This document shows, in pieces, positions 1 to 13,149 of a DNA stretch of 64,000 bases. Source of the stretch: Onchidella celtica. Lineage: Eukaryota > Mollusca > Gastropoda > Systellommatophora > Onchidiidae. The stretch's first letter is position 1, and every line of letters starts with the position of its first letter. Position numbers and translations under genes: made by a program. Location: positions 47,135,317 through 47,199,316 of the forward strand of contig OZ007570.1 in NCBI GenBank assembly GCA_963931925.1. Reading direction: 5' to 3'. The notes below the pieces were generated by a model. It had not been told where the DNA came from. It saw only the letters and a list, made by a program, of their open reading frames with translations, and did no database searches.

Positions 1-960
<960 letters not shown>

Positions 961-1785
961 CTTACCAGTCTGGTTTTAACTCAGTTCTATCCCTATAATT
1001 TTCCATTTCTGGCTTCCCTCTCATTCCCTTCCACATCCTACCCTCTTCTTCTCCTTGGTTTACCCCCTGCCAGCACTGCCTAAATACGCCTCCGACCTCG
1101 CAGTGTCTTGGAAAACCACAATAGTGTGGGCGAGAACTTGAAGGAACTTTAGACAAACAGACGAAGACAAGGAAATACACATTAAATATACGATTCCCAC
1201 AGTTTGACATTCAGTGTCTTCAAGGCTTTGACCAGTTCATTGAAGTATCTCACATTTCAGTCACAATGATTCTACATAAACAATGTTTATATCGTGTTTA
1301 ATTAATCCAGGGTGGGCCAAAAGTTACTGTACCGCAATATTGTTTATTAACACAGTTTATTTCAATTACTAAAGTGTACACCGATTATATTTCAACTAAA
1401 TTAAGTGTACACTAATAATACTTCAACTGAATCAAGAGTACACCAAAAATATTTCACGTACACCAATTACATTTCAAGTAAATAAAGTTTAAAAGTTCAA
1501 CTAAATAAAGTATTAGATGGTAGTTAGATGACTTGAAAAGTGTCAGCGTGGAAATTATCCCATTTATAATAGAGCCTTTCACACTTAATTTCATGAATAC
1601 AAGCAGTTCTTAAGAACTGAAAATGAAAGTTATGAATTAAACCTGCCTCTCTTTACTATAAGCGTGCCACGTATGCCTAGGTCCTTATTTTAGGAGGTTC
1701 GCTGGTCTTAGCACTTATCTAGTTTTTATTTGTCTTGATCTTGTTTCCGTGTGTTTTTGTGGTAGGGATTAGTTTTTTAGAATTT
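961..1785. other. Gene-free stretch
   Basis: Between 1340 and 1500 a short AT-rich phrase around 'gtacacc' recurs four times at 25-45 bp spacing (near 1375, 1407, 1438 and 1467), a weak local tandem structure. No coding exon or RNA gene was recognised. Confidence 0.5.
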
Positions 1786-2032
1786 TGCCCGAGCATTGCC
1801 CTTGTTCGGCCTGCTCTTCTCGACTTGCAACTGCCAAGGTATCGCAATGTGCACACGGGCACTCCGAGTTTTTCGTCCATATCCGAGAAGACCAGGTGCT
1901 CGATCCTACCTACCACGGGATCAGGGACAGGAATCCTTCCCCCTAATTTTCAATATGCCTGCATCGACCGGGGATCCAACCCGGTACCTTCGGCAAGAGA
2001 GGCGAGCAACTTGCCTCTGGACCAACGTGTCC
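1786..2032 (-). mobile_element. tRNA-derived SINE, reverse orientation
   Basis: Read on the minus strand, this starts with a tRNA-like head: an A-box-like 'ttggtccagaggc' and a B-box-like 'gggttggatcccc'. The body encodes no protein, is rich in 'cgagaaga/aggaat' phrases, and ends in an A-rich stretch. The same order of motifs occurs on the plus strand at 55529-55813, so this is a dispersed family and not a tRNA gene. The apparent ORFs on both strands here are shadows of the SINE. Confidence 0.85.
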
Positions 2033-5000
2033 TTATTATGAGTACCACATTCATAGGGTTTCCCTATAAATCATGGCTCAGGGACTAGAATTACAGCCCG
2101 GCCAGTTGAAAAGTTTCTGTAGAATAATGCTCTCAGTGTTCGAGAAGCTACACAGCCCACCTGGGCCTACTTTTTAAAGAGGTGAACTCACCCGCACGTT
2201 GTGCTCGCGAACTGTTAAGCGAGCGCTGCCTGAACTCACTGGCGCGAGATAAGGAACAGCAACAGCAGGGTGAGCGAAACCAGTCTATCTGATGTGAAAA
2301 TATGAAGCATCGTGTAAATCTTAATGTACTAGCAAACTAAGAGAAAAAAAAAAAACAATTTGAAACTTGACTTTAATTGTGTTTCTGCTTTTCTTCGTTA
2401 TCTTGTCGTCTTCTTTTCTTTTCTGTCTTCTTTTTTCCACCTCCCACCTCCTTATTCTCTCCCTGTGTTAATGAACTAAGGCAGAATAGCCCACCGTGTG
2501 GGAGTATGCATGAGCTGGAATAAACACAGCAGAGCTCTTTTAATTAACTGAAATTGGCACGAAAACAGATTCTATAGTCTCGTTTAATTTTAAACCTGTT
2601 TGCTGCAACCATTTTAATTATATAATGAGTGCATGCTAATTGTGTCAGTAATCTAAAGATGGCTAGCAGGGAAATGTGTCTTTACAATTGACATCTCGCA
2701 AATGCACATTACAGCATTTCCTTATCATCGGCAGAAAAAGTCTGAGGTAGAAGATGTTTGTGCATTATGCTTATAATCTCACGGATAACTACAGGACTTC
2801 AGCAGCAACCTGCGTTACTTATGGTGTCCGCGTGGCAAAATACAAAAGTTTTCTATTGTAAACAAAAATAAAAATACAAGATAATCCATTTGTTGTCATC
2901 AGGCTTGAAAATGGCTGGTCTAGCTGACATTTGGCAAGAAGAAGTGAAATGTGATTGCGGATCAGATAGGCTATATAAGAGCACACAATCAGACGCGACC
3001 GAGGTATAAGCCGCTAAATGCTCACATAATTCGACTGATGGCTCGTAAGAGGCGATACGTTACGAACGGGACACCATGGGGGGCATGTGCGTTCAGCGAA
3101 CGGAATTCTCGGCACACAGGGGGAATTTTGCCATCAGCTGTGGAACTATTCCATTCTTTACATGATTAAAGTATTTAACACGTGATCATATGAATTGATT
3201 TTGACATGTCAGCTAGTTCAGTTGTTTAGAATTATGTTTGTCTATTTGCAGTTTTATTCGTTCTGGCGACTATTTTATTTTACTTCTTCGTTCGTTCATT
3301 CCCATTCTTTTCTCTCCTTCACCCGTCACCTCCTTCTGTTCTATCTAACCATAACTGTGAGCATTGTACCCGGCTTTGGCTCACGGTCGACGTAAAATGG
3401 TCTCAAGCACACATAAAAGCAGCCTTAAAGGGAACGTTGAACAATTCTTTGAGTAAACAACGTTTTATCTTCCTCCAGGATGGTCTAGACAACAAACAAG
3501 AAACATTCTTCGAGGGACAAAACAAAAACAACATAAAAGAAAATGCCTTTGAATCCGGTGCTTATCTGTTGTGTGTGTTTACATCGTGGTATTTCTGGTG
3601 CGATGGCCTGTGTGTCCCGTGACCTGTAAGGCTGCTCTTTTTGGCTTCTTTGACGTCATCATTAGGCTGCCCTCACACTATCAAAGTTTTAATGTAATTC
3701 CGCCTCACCTGAAACATGTGGTGCACGGCATAAGGGCCAAATTACTATCTCAGTGAGCAGGTCAAACATCATTGAGATAAAAGCTGATAGTTTGAAAAGC
3801 TGTACTGCAAATCCACCTTCTCAACGCCATTCTGAGCTGTTACCTATTTACTTATTTATTTAAATAATTATTTATTTATTTTTTTATTTTTTTAATGTAG
3901 GAAATCTTCAAGTTTCACATGCAGTCACTCACTTGGCCGAAAAATTAACTTAGTTGGCGTGTTGATGGCTAATATCATTATGTGCAAATCAGTTAGCACT
4001 GACCCTGCCAATGAGTATAATGAAAGTGTTCTGTGAACTCCCTCACGCTGAGATTATATGCGTCTCAAATTTCTCATTATGAGATGGGGATTATCCGAAA
4101 GTGTGGTCTTTCTAATGTCTCCATCTTTCCATCCAAATCCCTGTATTTCTTTGGGACATTTTCTGCCCCAAAGAGTAATTTTACATTTTAACGATCACGG
4201 ACTCTCTTTCGTTTCAGTCTAATTCTGATTAATTATTCTCCTCTATTGATTTCGCCACGTTCCTGTTCACTCCGATATATATAATTTATCAAGTCACATT
4301 CTTGTAGAGGGGTTTGAGGTCTTTAATTGTACTCGATAGCAGCCAGAGACTTTAGCACGTCTATCAATTAGTAATACATTCAATGTTCACTAATATGTGT
4401 GGAGTTTGTCATCATTTTCATCTCGACATCTGAATGTATTTCTGTGTGCAAAATAAATCTGTGTCATGTTTTTCTATAACTGCAACAATTTTTTTCCCTT
4501 TTTGGGGATTATTTCTTTTCTTTCTGCTTTATTTCTTGCCATTTTCAAGAACATTCTGGAGTATAGTGTTTTTCTCGGTGTCTGCAGCAGGAACGACAAC
4601 CAGCAATATCAACGACTTGAAGAGAGGATTTTATACTGGTTACTTCCCCTACAAAGGCTGGGCAAGGGCACAGCCATGGAATTTCCACAAAATTTCATTT
4701 CAGACCTTTTATATAATAATAACGCAGCTCAGACAATTCTGCAATAGTCTTATCTAAGCTTATCCAGAAACAATTTTTATTGAAATGTCCATACAACCAG
4801 TCACAAACAATTTTGTTTAATGATTATACAGTGTAGTCTTTAAAAAGAACATACAATTAATGCAAGTTAAAAGTTCCCAATGACTGAGATTTCTCAAAGT
4901 ACGTTTACGTCAAAGGAAGTGCTTAACATGTATGCATGTAAAAGAAATAGTCAGCTGACGACCAAGAATGACTAAAATAATCCTTATAGCCAAATTTGGC

Positions 5001-6205
5001 GTTTCTAATGACCTTCCATGATGTCTATAAATATCTATGCTCTAATCTTTCTAATAACCTCGGAGACAGATTTATATCCATAGGTTTGTTTATTGTTAGT
5101 GGGCCAAAAATTGACAGATTTTCTAGAAATGCTAACATTAGCCATAGTCAGATCTGGTGGTCAGTTATGTGATGTAATAGCTATGATTCATTGCCATACC
5201 CCGGTAGCTGTTGTTATTATTATGACTGTGCAGGTAGTCCGAAATGCATGTAAACTTTGGCTAGGGAAACGTTCAAGTTCTTGGAAATAAATGCAATGCT
5301 TCGTTTTCCAGTAATTTTCCATGTTCACTCGAGTATTAAAACCCTAAAGTAAGAAAACTTTATAATGAATACTGACTACTTTTTTTACAGTACAATGATT
5401 TTTTTTATATGGATTTTCAGTCAATTGTCAGATCAAGAGATCCAACTATCGTACCGTAGTCCATCTCATGCATTGGCGTATCGACAATTTTGTTGCCTTT
5501 TTTTAAAAAAATTTTAATTTTAGTTACAGCTGCCTTATCACTCCTCTGGATGAGGTCTGTATTCTTGCAAAATGACATAGATATTTTTAGTAGTTTTGAA
5601 ATAAAATGATAAGCAAAAATGTTTTTGCCAAATTCTTGTGTGTACATAAAAAATGTCACTATCACCCCAACCTTTGAAATGTTCTCCTGTAAACTGAGAA
5701 ACTTGATATGCCAGTGCGTGAGGTGGAAAACGATGTATGGTTTGTTGCATGAATAATATGTCCTTATACACTTGGCTAGAAATTACAATTCGCGGAACAT
5801 CTTATATTGAATTCACGTCTACACTGTAAAAATGGCTAGTAACTGCCTAGAACATATTACAGAATAATACAGGCTTATAATTATTCTGTACATTTTCAAA
5901 ATACGATGTGAGAATAATAATACGACTGTCACAGTCTATCAATTTCTTTACTTGCAATAATTACAATAGTATCAAAACATGATTTGTTGCTGTTCCACAG
6001 AGGTCGATATTTCTGCAGATTTTCAAAGCCAGGCGAGTGTGAAATAATACAATTGTCACAGTGTATGTATAGAGTTGTGGAGTGTTTCGGGGCAATTATC
6101 AAAACTATGCCAAAATATATTGTTATTGTACGACGGAAGTCGATTTATCTGGACCTGGGGGAAGAGAGATGTTCCTTCTGTACGTATTCTCATTACTCAC
6201 AACAG
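2033..6205. other. Long gene-free stretch
   Basis: Mostly AT-rich unique sequence with a TTTA-rich patch at 3845-3895 and several short poly-T runs. Open frames are short and have no domain signal or flanking splice pairs that I could connect. The 5' end of the neighbouring membrane-protein gene points away, so 5400-6200 probably holds its 3' UTR. I saw no canonical AATAAA on the minus strand close to the stop. Confidence 0.5.
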
Positions 6206-8644
6206 TCATGTTGACCAGACAATGTTATACGTCGGCTTCATCTTGTAGGCAATTTTCCTGGGTCCGTATGCAGATTTCACCAAAGAGGTAATGAATCTTA
6301 CATCTCGTGGTCTCACCGTAACTTCCACTGGAAGTCTTGACAACGATACGACGTTGAGTAATTCAGCGTTCACTATGAGATTATACGATCTATCAGTGCA
6401 AACATTCACAGCTTCAATAACGGCACTGTCCGAAAATACTGTGGTGACCGAGTATAAGCAGGGATGATGCAGAGATCTATATCTAGTGTTTCCGCGGAAG
6501 TGTCCCTGAGATACGGTAGAATTCAGAAATTCGGCATCACTCGCAAATTTTACACTCAAATCATTTGGTTGTCGACACAGGTGATGAAGCAATTTTTGAG
6601 AATTTCTGTTATTCAAGTCAACGATGGCATTGACATCTATTTGTAACGGATTTATGATGTGAACGCTGATTGTGGTGTTATAATCATCGTCTGTGGAATA
6701 TTTGATCTCGGCGTCCACTCGAATAAGATCAGAATAAGTTCGCGTGGCTTGTTGCAAGTACAGCGTCATCAGTACAAAGGTTAAGTTTTGCCATATTACA
6801 TGCTGGACATTTCCAAAACTGTGCCCAGCGACCCTGTCGCAGTTTGGGCTGTTCCTCAGTAACTGCGTCAGCTGTTCGTGATTCACGGATTTGCTCGACG
6901 ATAATTTGCCCATCTTTTCTCTGTAAGCGGAGGACAAATCTGATAATTTGTCGTTGATGCTGCCCACGACAAAGGTGGCGAAAGCCGCTTGAATACTGTC
7001 ATTGGAGAATCGGACGTGGTTTCCCAGGCACAGACATTCTACAGGACCTTTCATTTCCTCCGCAGGGCAAACACCACTAGAACGGGCATTCACTGCGCTG
7101 TCTGTTCTACCAGTATTGATCCGATGCTCGTTTCGAGCTTCGGCCGAGTCTTTAATTTCCTTCTGTGACTGTATCAATGCTTTAGTGAGATTGTAAACGT
7201 CTAGAATGCTGATCAAGTGGACATTTGGGTCACTCATGCTTGAAGCAAGGGTATCGGTCAGTGGAAGTGGATTATCGGCGGTGTCCATGCTTGCAGGGAC
7301 AAACACATGTAGCAGAGGGTTGAACGTCTGGGTTCTGAGAAATACGCTTTCATCTATCCTTGTGAATTTCGGGTCTCCTACGTCGCTCAGTAAGATTAAA
7401 ACGCTTGATTGACGAGAGAGAATATCTGCGATGACTTTCACCATTGAAGAGTCGAATGCCAATGGAGATGGGAGATCTAAAATGTTTATGATTGAAAGAG
7501 AAAACATTGTTTCTGTTGTTTTTGAGTAGATGTGACTGAGGTGGTCGTCGATGTAAAGTGCGTCTTCCATGTCCATTTCTCCTCTGTTGTCGTCGTCACA
7601 GAACGTATGATTGTTAACTTCACTGAACGCCGTTTGTGAGATATGTTTGTCGACATGAAACCTGCAGTTTTTAGCGTTTGCTTCAGAAGTTGTGTCATTA
7701 AGTAACTCTTCATAAATCTTCACTTTATGACAAGCGATATAGTTGAACATAACACAACGCCCTTTATCTGTTGCGAGTTGAATTAAGTCAGATGCCTGTT
7801 GGCTAATATTTCCTTTTGCTGAATGAAACCGCCCGCGAAGAAGCGAATGTATATTATTGTTCAGACCCAAGCTTTGACTCTGAACATTTTCAAAATTGTG
7901 AATCTTCCATCGCAAATCTTGTCGTTTATGTTCAATGAAAGAGTTCGTTTGAGGCAATTTAAAGTAACTTTCCCATCTGGACAGGAAACGGAAGTAAATG
8001 AGATGGACGTTCAGACTGGGGTTAATTTTCTGATGGTCTTTGTCTGCCTCCACGTCGCGATTCTTCGGGACGACCTGAGACAGACAATTCTCTGATCTGT
8101 CTTGCGTCAGTTCCAAGTCTAGATTTTTCTGGAAAAGATGGGAATTAGTATCAGCACATTTTATAGTAATCCCACCCGCCCTTTCTTTGTAGTTGCCAAC
8201 AATGTTGGATAATTGCTTTAGGGAGATTTTTTGCTCCGTTCGCGTCCGGCCGTTCTTTGTGAATGTCACGCCAAACACAGTGCAAGCTTTGATGAAACAA
8301 GTCGTATTTTCAGAAGAGTGGCATCCTCTTTTACAGTCGCAAGGTAGGAAACAATGAACTGTGTGGCACTCTTGATTTGCACACAGTTTCTGTACATCTT
8401 TGCCTGAGGGTTCAGCCACAATGCATTGGCGGAGATGTTCAAGCCCTTCAAACTGATCTGCGTTACGTCTAAAGAGCCTGAACAGACCCTTGTCTTCACT
8501 GTTCCCTTTCCACGAAGCGACGGAGGTGCTTTCATTGGATGGAGTCAAGCAAAGCTGGTAGAACAGAACACCGAAAAGGACACAGCTGGAGATAATTGTC
8601 ACTGGCACCATCACGTTTGCCGCCCCTTTACAGTCTTTTAGCAT
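6206..8644 (-). CDS. Orphan single-pass membrane protein, 812 aa, intact coding exon
   Basis: The frame is uninterrupted for 812 codons, far beyond chance in this AT-rich DNA. Residues about 10-32 form one hydrophobic segment (VMVPVTIISSCVLFGVLFY) after a short basic N-terminus, and no other membrane segment is obvious. This suggests a type II signal-anchor protein, or an uncleaved signal, with a large lumenal or extracellular part. That part contains a Cys-rich patch (residues about 85-125) and at least nine N-glycosylation sequons such as NTT, NDTT, NLT and NST, consistent with secretory-pathway topology. A stretch around residues 370-490 has alternating hydrophobic strands and acidic turns (SSVLILLSDVGD) that faintly recalls a von Willebrand A fold, but no MIDAS DxSxS motif is present. 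I do not recognise the family. The start is fixed by an in-frame TGA at 8648-8650, two codons upstream of the ATG. Upstream exons, if any, are untranslated. Confidence 0.85.
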   Translation of the reverse strand: MLKDCKGAANVMVPVTIISSCVLFGVLFYQLCLTPSNESTSVASWKGNSEDKGLFRLFRRNADQFEGLEHLRQCIVAEPSGKDVQKLCANQECHTVHCFLPCDCKRGCHSSENTTCFIKACTVFGVTFTKNGRTRTEQKISLKQLSNIVGNYKERAGGITIKCADTNSHLFQKNLDLELTQDRSENCLSQVVPKNRDVEADKDHQKINPSLNVHLIYFRFLSRWESYFKLPQTNSFIEHKRQDLRWKIHNFENVQSQSLGLNNNIHSLLRGRFHSAKGNISQQASDLIQLATDKGRCVMFNYIACHKVKIYEELLNDTTSEANAKNCRFHVDKHISQTAFSEVNNHTFCDDDNRGEMDMEDALYIDDHLSHIYSKTTETMFSLSIINILDLPSPLAFDSSMVKVIADILSRQSSVLILLSDVGDPKFTRIDESVFLRTQTFNPLLHVFVPASMDTADNPLPLTDTLASSMSDPNVHLISILDVYNLTKALIQSQKEIKDSAEARNEHRINTGRTDSAVNARSSGVCPAEEMKGPVECLCLGNHVRFSNDSIQAAFATFVVGSINDKLSDLSSAYREKMGKLSSSKSVNHEQLTQLLRNSPNCDRVAGHSFGNVQHVIWQNLTFVLMTLYLQQATRTYSDLIRVDAEIKYSTDDDYNTTISVHIINPLQIDVNAIVDLNNRNSQKLLHHLCRQPNDLSVKFASDAEFLNSTVSQGHFRGNTRYRSLHHPCLYSVTTVFSDSAVIEAVNVCTDRSYNLIVNAELLNVVSLSRLPVEVTVRPRDVRFITSLVKSAYGPRKIAYKMKPTYNIVWST

Positions 8645-8647
8645 TCT

Positions 8648-8686
8648 TCAAACGTTCAGCTGATTTGCCATGCAAACCTCCTGTTG
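8648..8686 (-). promoter_or_regulatory. Probable spliced 5' leader with 7-codon uORF
   Basis: On the minus strand a pyrimidine-rich tract ends in 'ctctccatag' (AG at 8688-8687), a good 3' splice acceptor just upstream of the 812-aa frame. The exon would begin at 8686. It contains an upstream ATG (8671-8669) that reads seven codons to a TGA at 8650-8648, in the same frame as the main ORF but closed before it. The uORF could dampen translation; that is inference. The acceptor could also be fortuitous. Confidence 0.45.
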
Positions 8687-10002
8687 CTATGGAGAGAAGA
8701 GAAAAATAAATCGCCATTACTAAACTTTCTTAAACTGTTAGCAAAGAGATGGGTGGATCATAGAACCGAGAAATATTGGAAAAAGAAAAACAAAAGATAC
8801 GAAAAGAGACGAAATAAAAAATAAACAACCCACACATGAACTAGGCCTATGGTGTTGTTCAGAATTGTATTACATTGCCATTATAAACTATAGTGGCTAC
8901 ATTAAACTATTATAAACTATATACATTATTAACCATATTGTTGTTCTGGATTGTATTACATTACCATTATAAAATGATGTTAAACTTTTTTTTCTTTTAG
9001 ATATCATGATCTCAGAACAAGACCCGAAATTTAGAAAGCTGAACGTAATTTCGATACTGGCTTATATATGTAACCAAAATAATGTCCTCGGCCGCACAAA
9101 TAGGTATACATATTCTCTGTGTTGAAAAAGGTGGAAATGATTAAAGACAATAACAGCAAGAACTACAGGCTGATATCGAAAGTCAATACAAGCATTTGAC
9201 AGACAATCAGTTCCTATGTAATGGAAAGACTACAACTGAGCATACATATGGAATCAAAGGAACATGAAATTAAGGAGGCAAATTTTGTGTGAAAAAAAAA
9301 CACAACAACAACGAAGTACAAAATAAAAGTGTGAGTAACTGATTATTCATAAAGTGTGTGAGTGTGTGTGTCAGAGAGAGAGAGAAAGGCGGAGAGAGAG
9401 AAAGAGAGAGTAATGCAAAGTGGTCGGTATTGGTAAGAAACCAACACAGGAATATTTACCTACTTGTCTTAAGGTTCAATAATATTACACTAAACCTGTA
9501 GGTTTGCATTATTTTCTGGCGTCAAAGAGGCTTATCCGCTATTTTTCAGTTTCTTATTTATTTCTTTGTTCTGTGAATTATGTCAATGTCTTTGTGCATA
9601 ATTATGCCAATGGCTTTTACTTATTTTCATATAAATTGATGTCAAAAAAACAACAACAACAAAAATACTGCCCAAGCAAGTCGAAAAAAGCAAGTAACCC
9701 ACTGCATCCAAATGTTCAACGATTTTCATACATCTACTCAAAAGATACGGCCATTTTGGTGGCTAAACGAATTTTGAAACGCAATAATAGTAATGTGAGG
9801 GCATGTGTGTATAAACGTGTTTACAGGTCAAACCTATTCACCAAAACATCGCAAATCAAATAATGCAAATTACAGAAGAATCACCCTGAAACTAAATATA
9901 GAATCTATCAAGAGAAAAGCACAGCCATAGTTCTGTTTGGGCAAACACAGTGGAAAGTTACAATGAGCATATTAAATAAAGTGCCGTTGGCAGGTTTCTC
10001 TA
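8687..10002. other. Gene-free stretch with GA microsatellite
   Basis: AT-rich unique sequence. A GT/GA simple repeat occupies about 9356-9410. The frame at 9504-9863 shows no domain or splice support and is probably chance. Confidence 0.5.
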
Positions 10003-10257
10003 GTGAATCAAGTTAATGAAATGGATATTTATTCCTGGAGACTCAAGGCCTTAATAAGGCCGGGCGCGCATTAACCAATTGAAAGAGAGTTTTTCCTTAC
10101 ACCGCATCTTACATTAAATTTGAATGACTATCTAAAAGGAACCATAATTCTTGCAAAATTTGACATTACCCAGTTCTTCAACTTTGATTGGATGGTGGTG
10201 AATCAAATTACTGAAATGGATCTTTATTGCTGGAGACCCAAGGCCTCTATAAGGCCC
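10003..10257 (+). repeat. Local direct duplication, two diverged copies of about 60 bp
   Basis: Copies lie at 10003-10061 and 10198-10257. Both read 'gaatcaa.tta.tgaaatggat.tttatt.ctggaga.c.caaggcct..ataaggcc' with scattered substitutions. The 'aaggcctt..aaggcc' part is itself a small palindrome. The spacing is about 195 bp. It may be part of a larger tandem element. Confidence 0.75.
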
Positions 10258-10844
10258 TGTGCTCTCCAGCCGATTTTTGAATAGCCTACTAGATGTTTGG
10301 TGACGTCACGACATTGAGTTTCAGCAGAGAGTATGTATTTATAGAGAGATCTCACTTCCGCCAAATCGCGAAACTAGGTCACTGCGGTAAACAAGAATTG
10401 AAAGAGGCCGCCTTCACTAAAGATAGTGTGCATAATCATCTGTATACTGTGGTTTGTTCACATTTTTGGGTTGATTGAAACTATTTAGAGCCGTTTGTAA
10501 GCTCTCACACCCCGTGAAAATGCACAAACGAGTATTGTTTACCTCAACGACCTACTTTCCGCTCCATGCTAACAGTGGTTTCGCGGCGCCTCCCGTGTCT
10601 CGCAGTGTAAATTGACCAGTAGTGAAACCTCTCTACACATACATACCCTCTGGTTTCAATGAGACCTCGTGCACCAACCAACTATTAGGACCTCACTGAG
10701 ATTCATTCTCATGACGTCAGCACCCAATTAGTCCGCCCATCAAAATCAGTTAGTGCGCGATTAGCCTAAAATCAGTTCCCAATTCACGTCCGTTTATTTG
10801 GATGGAACTGTTCGACCTAATGATTCAGCTGACGGCGCACTGAG

Positions 10845-11035
10845 TCAAGTATGTTGTGTCTCGGTTTTGGAGTGAGATGTGAACTGTGGAGACAAAGGGA
10901 ATCTAGCCCATTGGCGAGGCCCAAACAGTCGGCGTAACAAAACCGTCTTGAGTTGACTGGCAGAAAGAAAGACCTCGCGCACTGAGTGCAAAACAAATGC
11001 AAAATAGGCCCCACTCAGTGCGAAACAGGCATTAA
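10845..11035 (-). repeat. Dispersed repeat family B, copy 1 (reverse)
   Basis: Minus-strand phrases such as 'cagttcacatctcactc', 'cttgactcagtgcgcc' and 'gcgcgaggtc' recur on the plus strand at 41235-41480 and, more diverged, at 27600-27770. Three copies in one window indicate an interspersed element. No coding capacity is visible and the termini are not resolved. Confidence 0.6.
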
Positions 11036-11124
11036 AAAGTGTTAAGCTATTTTTCAATCATCTAGCAAGGAACACTAGTAAACATACTAAGACTTGTTTC
11101 GTTTTTTTTTTGTTGTTGTTGTTT

Positions 11125-11265
11125 TTCACTTGAAAAAGGCGAAAGCCGAAAATTTTGTGTATTTTCTGTCTCCTTTTTATTTTACTTTGTATCGTTTGGG
11201 TTTTATTTCTCACGCAAGGCTTCGCAACATACAACTTTTTCTTTTTGCCCAATTTTGACTTTGAT
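11125..11265 (+). repeat. Dispersed repeat family A, copy 1
   Basis: Shares 'cacttgaaaaaggcgaaag', 'tgtattttctgtct', 'gtatcgtttgggtttt' and 'actttttctttttgcccaa' in the same order with 47315-47502. It shares its right half with 19795-19912. See also 30005-30125 (reverse). A MITE-like or retroelement 3' end is possible. Confidence 0.75.
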
Positions 11266-13080
11266 CATCCTCCCATAGTTTTCTTGTCTTAAGAAATATT
11301 AAATATTTCCGCCAGTCATAGTATTGTACCTTTGGTGCAATATCTCCGAAATGAAAACTAGACCGTAGTCTTAGCACACAATTCTTATTTTGGTATATGT
11401 CTTATAAAAAGACGTGTGACGCTATTGTGTACAAAAATTAATTATAACTAGATTCTAGCTTATATCAGAAATTGCTCTACCTGGATCTGGGATTTTATTT
11501 TTCCTTTTTGCCTTTGTTTTGTTGGCTTTAAATGGCAAGATCCCATAGATATATGCAACACGGTTTTATGAACGCCATTTTCTTACAACAGAAAAGGATA
11601 TATAGTTCTTTTGTTGCTGTGTCTAGTGAACACGTTTTTGTCTCCACACAAAGTAATAATAAATTGCTTTTGTCCTTTGGCGCAAATATTGTTGCCACTG
11701 AAGGAACAGAAAGTAAAATGTGGATTTTCAAAAATACGCGGTTTTGTCATCAAAAGTCAAGTATGATGGGGGCCGTTGACATGGCGATAATAATATATTT
11801 AGCTATAGTTTTCAGAAGAGTGTGCATGTAAGCGTGTGTGTGTGAGCGTGTGTGAACACAATTAATGCTCGTTGTAATTGTCACAAGTTTTTGTCCTCCA
11901 ACAAAGTAAGTCCGAGAAAAGTAAGATAATTAGAAGCTGATTAGGGGAGGGTGACCTCTTTGTCATAATAATAGAACTGACGACTCTCTCGCAAGAACTG
12001 TGCTTCAGAATCTGACAAGGAACCCAAGGACAAAAGTTGTTGTTTTTTTAATTTGCCCTTTGTTTTTCCTTCTCTTTTCAGTAATTGAACATCGCCTTTT
12101 GAAATAGTGGTCAAACGGTTCAGCAAGTTCGTATTCGTCTCCTCGGGAAAGTGGTCGGTGTCGTACGAGTTGAGTTTAGGTTTGAATTTGGAGAATCACA
12201 GATTTCACACCCCGCCCATGTCACTTGTCTTTCATCTTTCTATCAGTATCATACCCACTTTTCTGAAACTAGATCCACTAGTTTTTTCGGAAAAACTGGA
12301 GATCTTTTAGTATGTACAAGAGGTATAACAAAATTTAATGCACACTCTGACATTTGTTTAAAATGCGTTGTGGCATTTATCAAGCTGTTTCACAGTTCCG
12401 ATTTATTCTAACTCCTTTCAGAATACAAAAACTGCAAATTTTTAATGTCGAATTTCCCAGTTGTGCAAAACGTGGAGTTAAACAAACAAGAACTAAACAA
12501 GAGTATGATTTGAGAACGCGTCTCCGTCGGTTCTGAAATTGTTTCCTACAATTCTGTCCCTCCCCATCCTTCCCCCTACCCCACACACACACCTCCCACC
12601 CCCATCCTCCAAGCTTCTCTTGGGTATTTGTTATTATTATTATTTTGGCTTCTGAAATTCCAGTAAAAATAAACAAGAAACCTTGAGCGGCAAAGTGTCT
12701 ATGCTTCTCTTTCATAACTGAAATAGAAATAGTGCATCTCTTCTATTGGAAAAGGTCGCCGTTCTGAAATATTTCTTTAATTTCATTTCGTTTCATTTGT
12801 TTGTTTCTTCTTCATTGTTGCCGTGGTATTGTCAGTAATTGATTATTTGTTCTCGTAGAGTTGTTGTAACTGGAGCCCCTGCCAAGGTGTCTGTTAACCT
12901 TTGAATACTAGACATGATTAAATACGGACGGTAAGAAAGGTTTCCGTTCTCTTCCAGACTTATCAACTACACTTAAAATGAACATGTTGCCATCATTTTA
13001 GTACTTACTAGCTGTCAATTAAAATTCAAGTTGTTATCTTGACTCTCAATTGTTTATAAATCCGTCCTGGTTCCATTAAT
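11266..13080. other. Gene-free stretch
   Basis: AT-rich DNA with short chance ORFs. A C/A-rich pyrimidine patch lies at 12555-12610. No exon, RNA gene or repeat boundary was recognised. Confidence 0.45.
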
Positions 13081-13149
13081 GTACTCGTCGGCATTTGGGA
13101 TCTTCACCCTAAAATATTCCTAAGCATTGGGGCACCCTCAGCACTGGTA

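Noticed and set aside
6206..8644. Assignment to calcium-channel alpha-2-delta / VWA-Cache proteins
   Set aside because: A VWA-like strand pattern is only suggestive. The MIDAS DxSxS motif is absent and no Cache signature could be pointed to.
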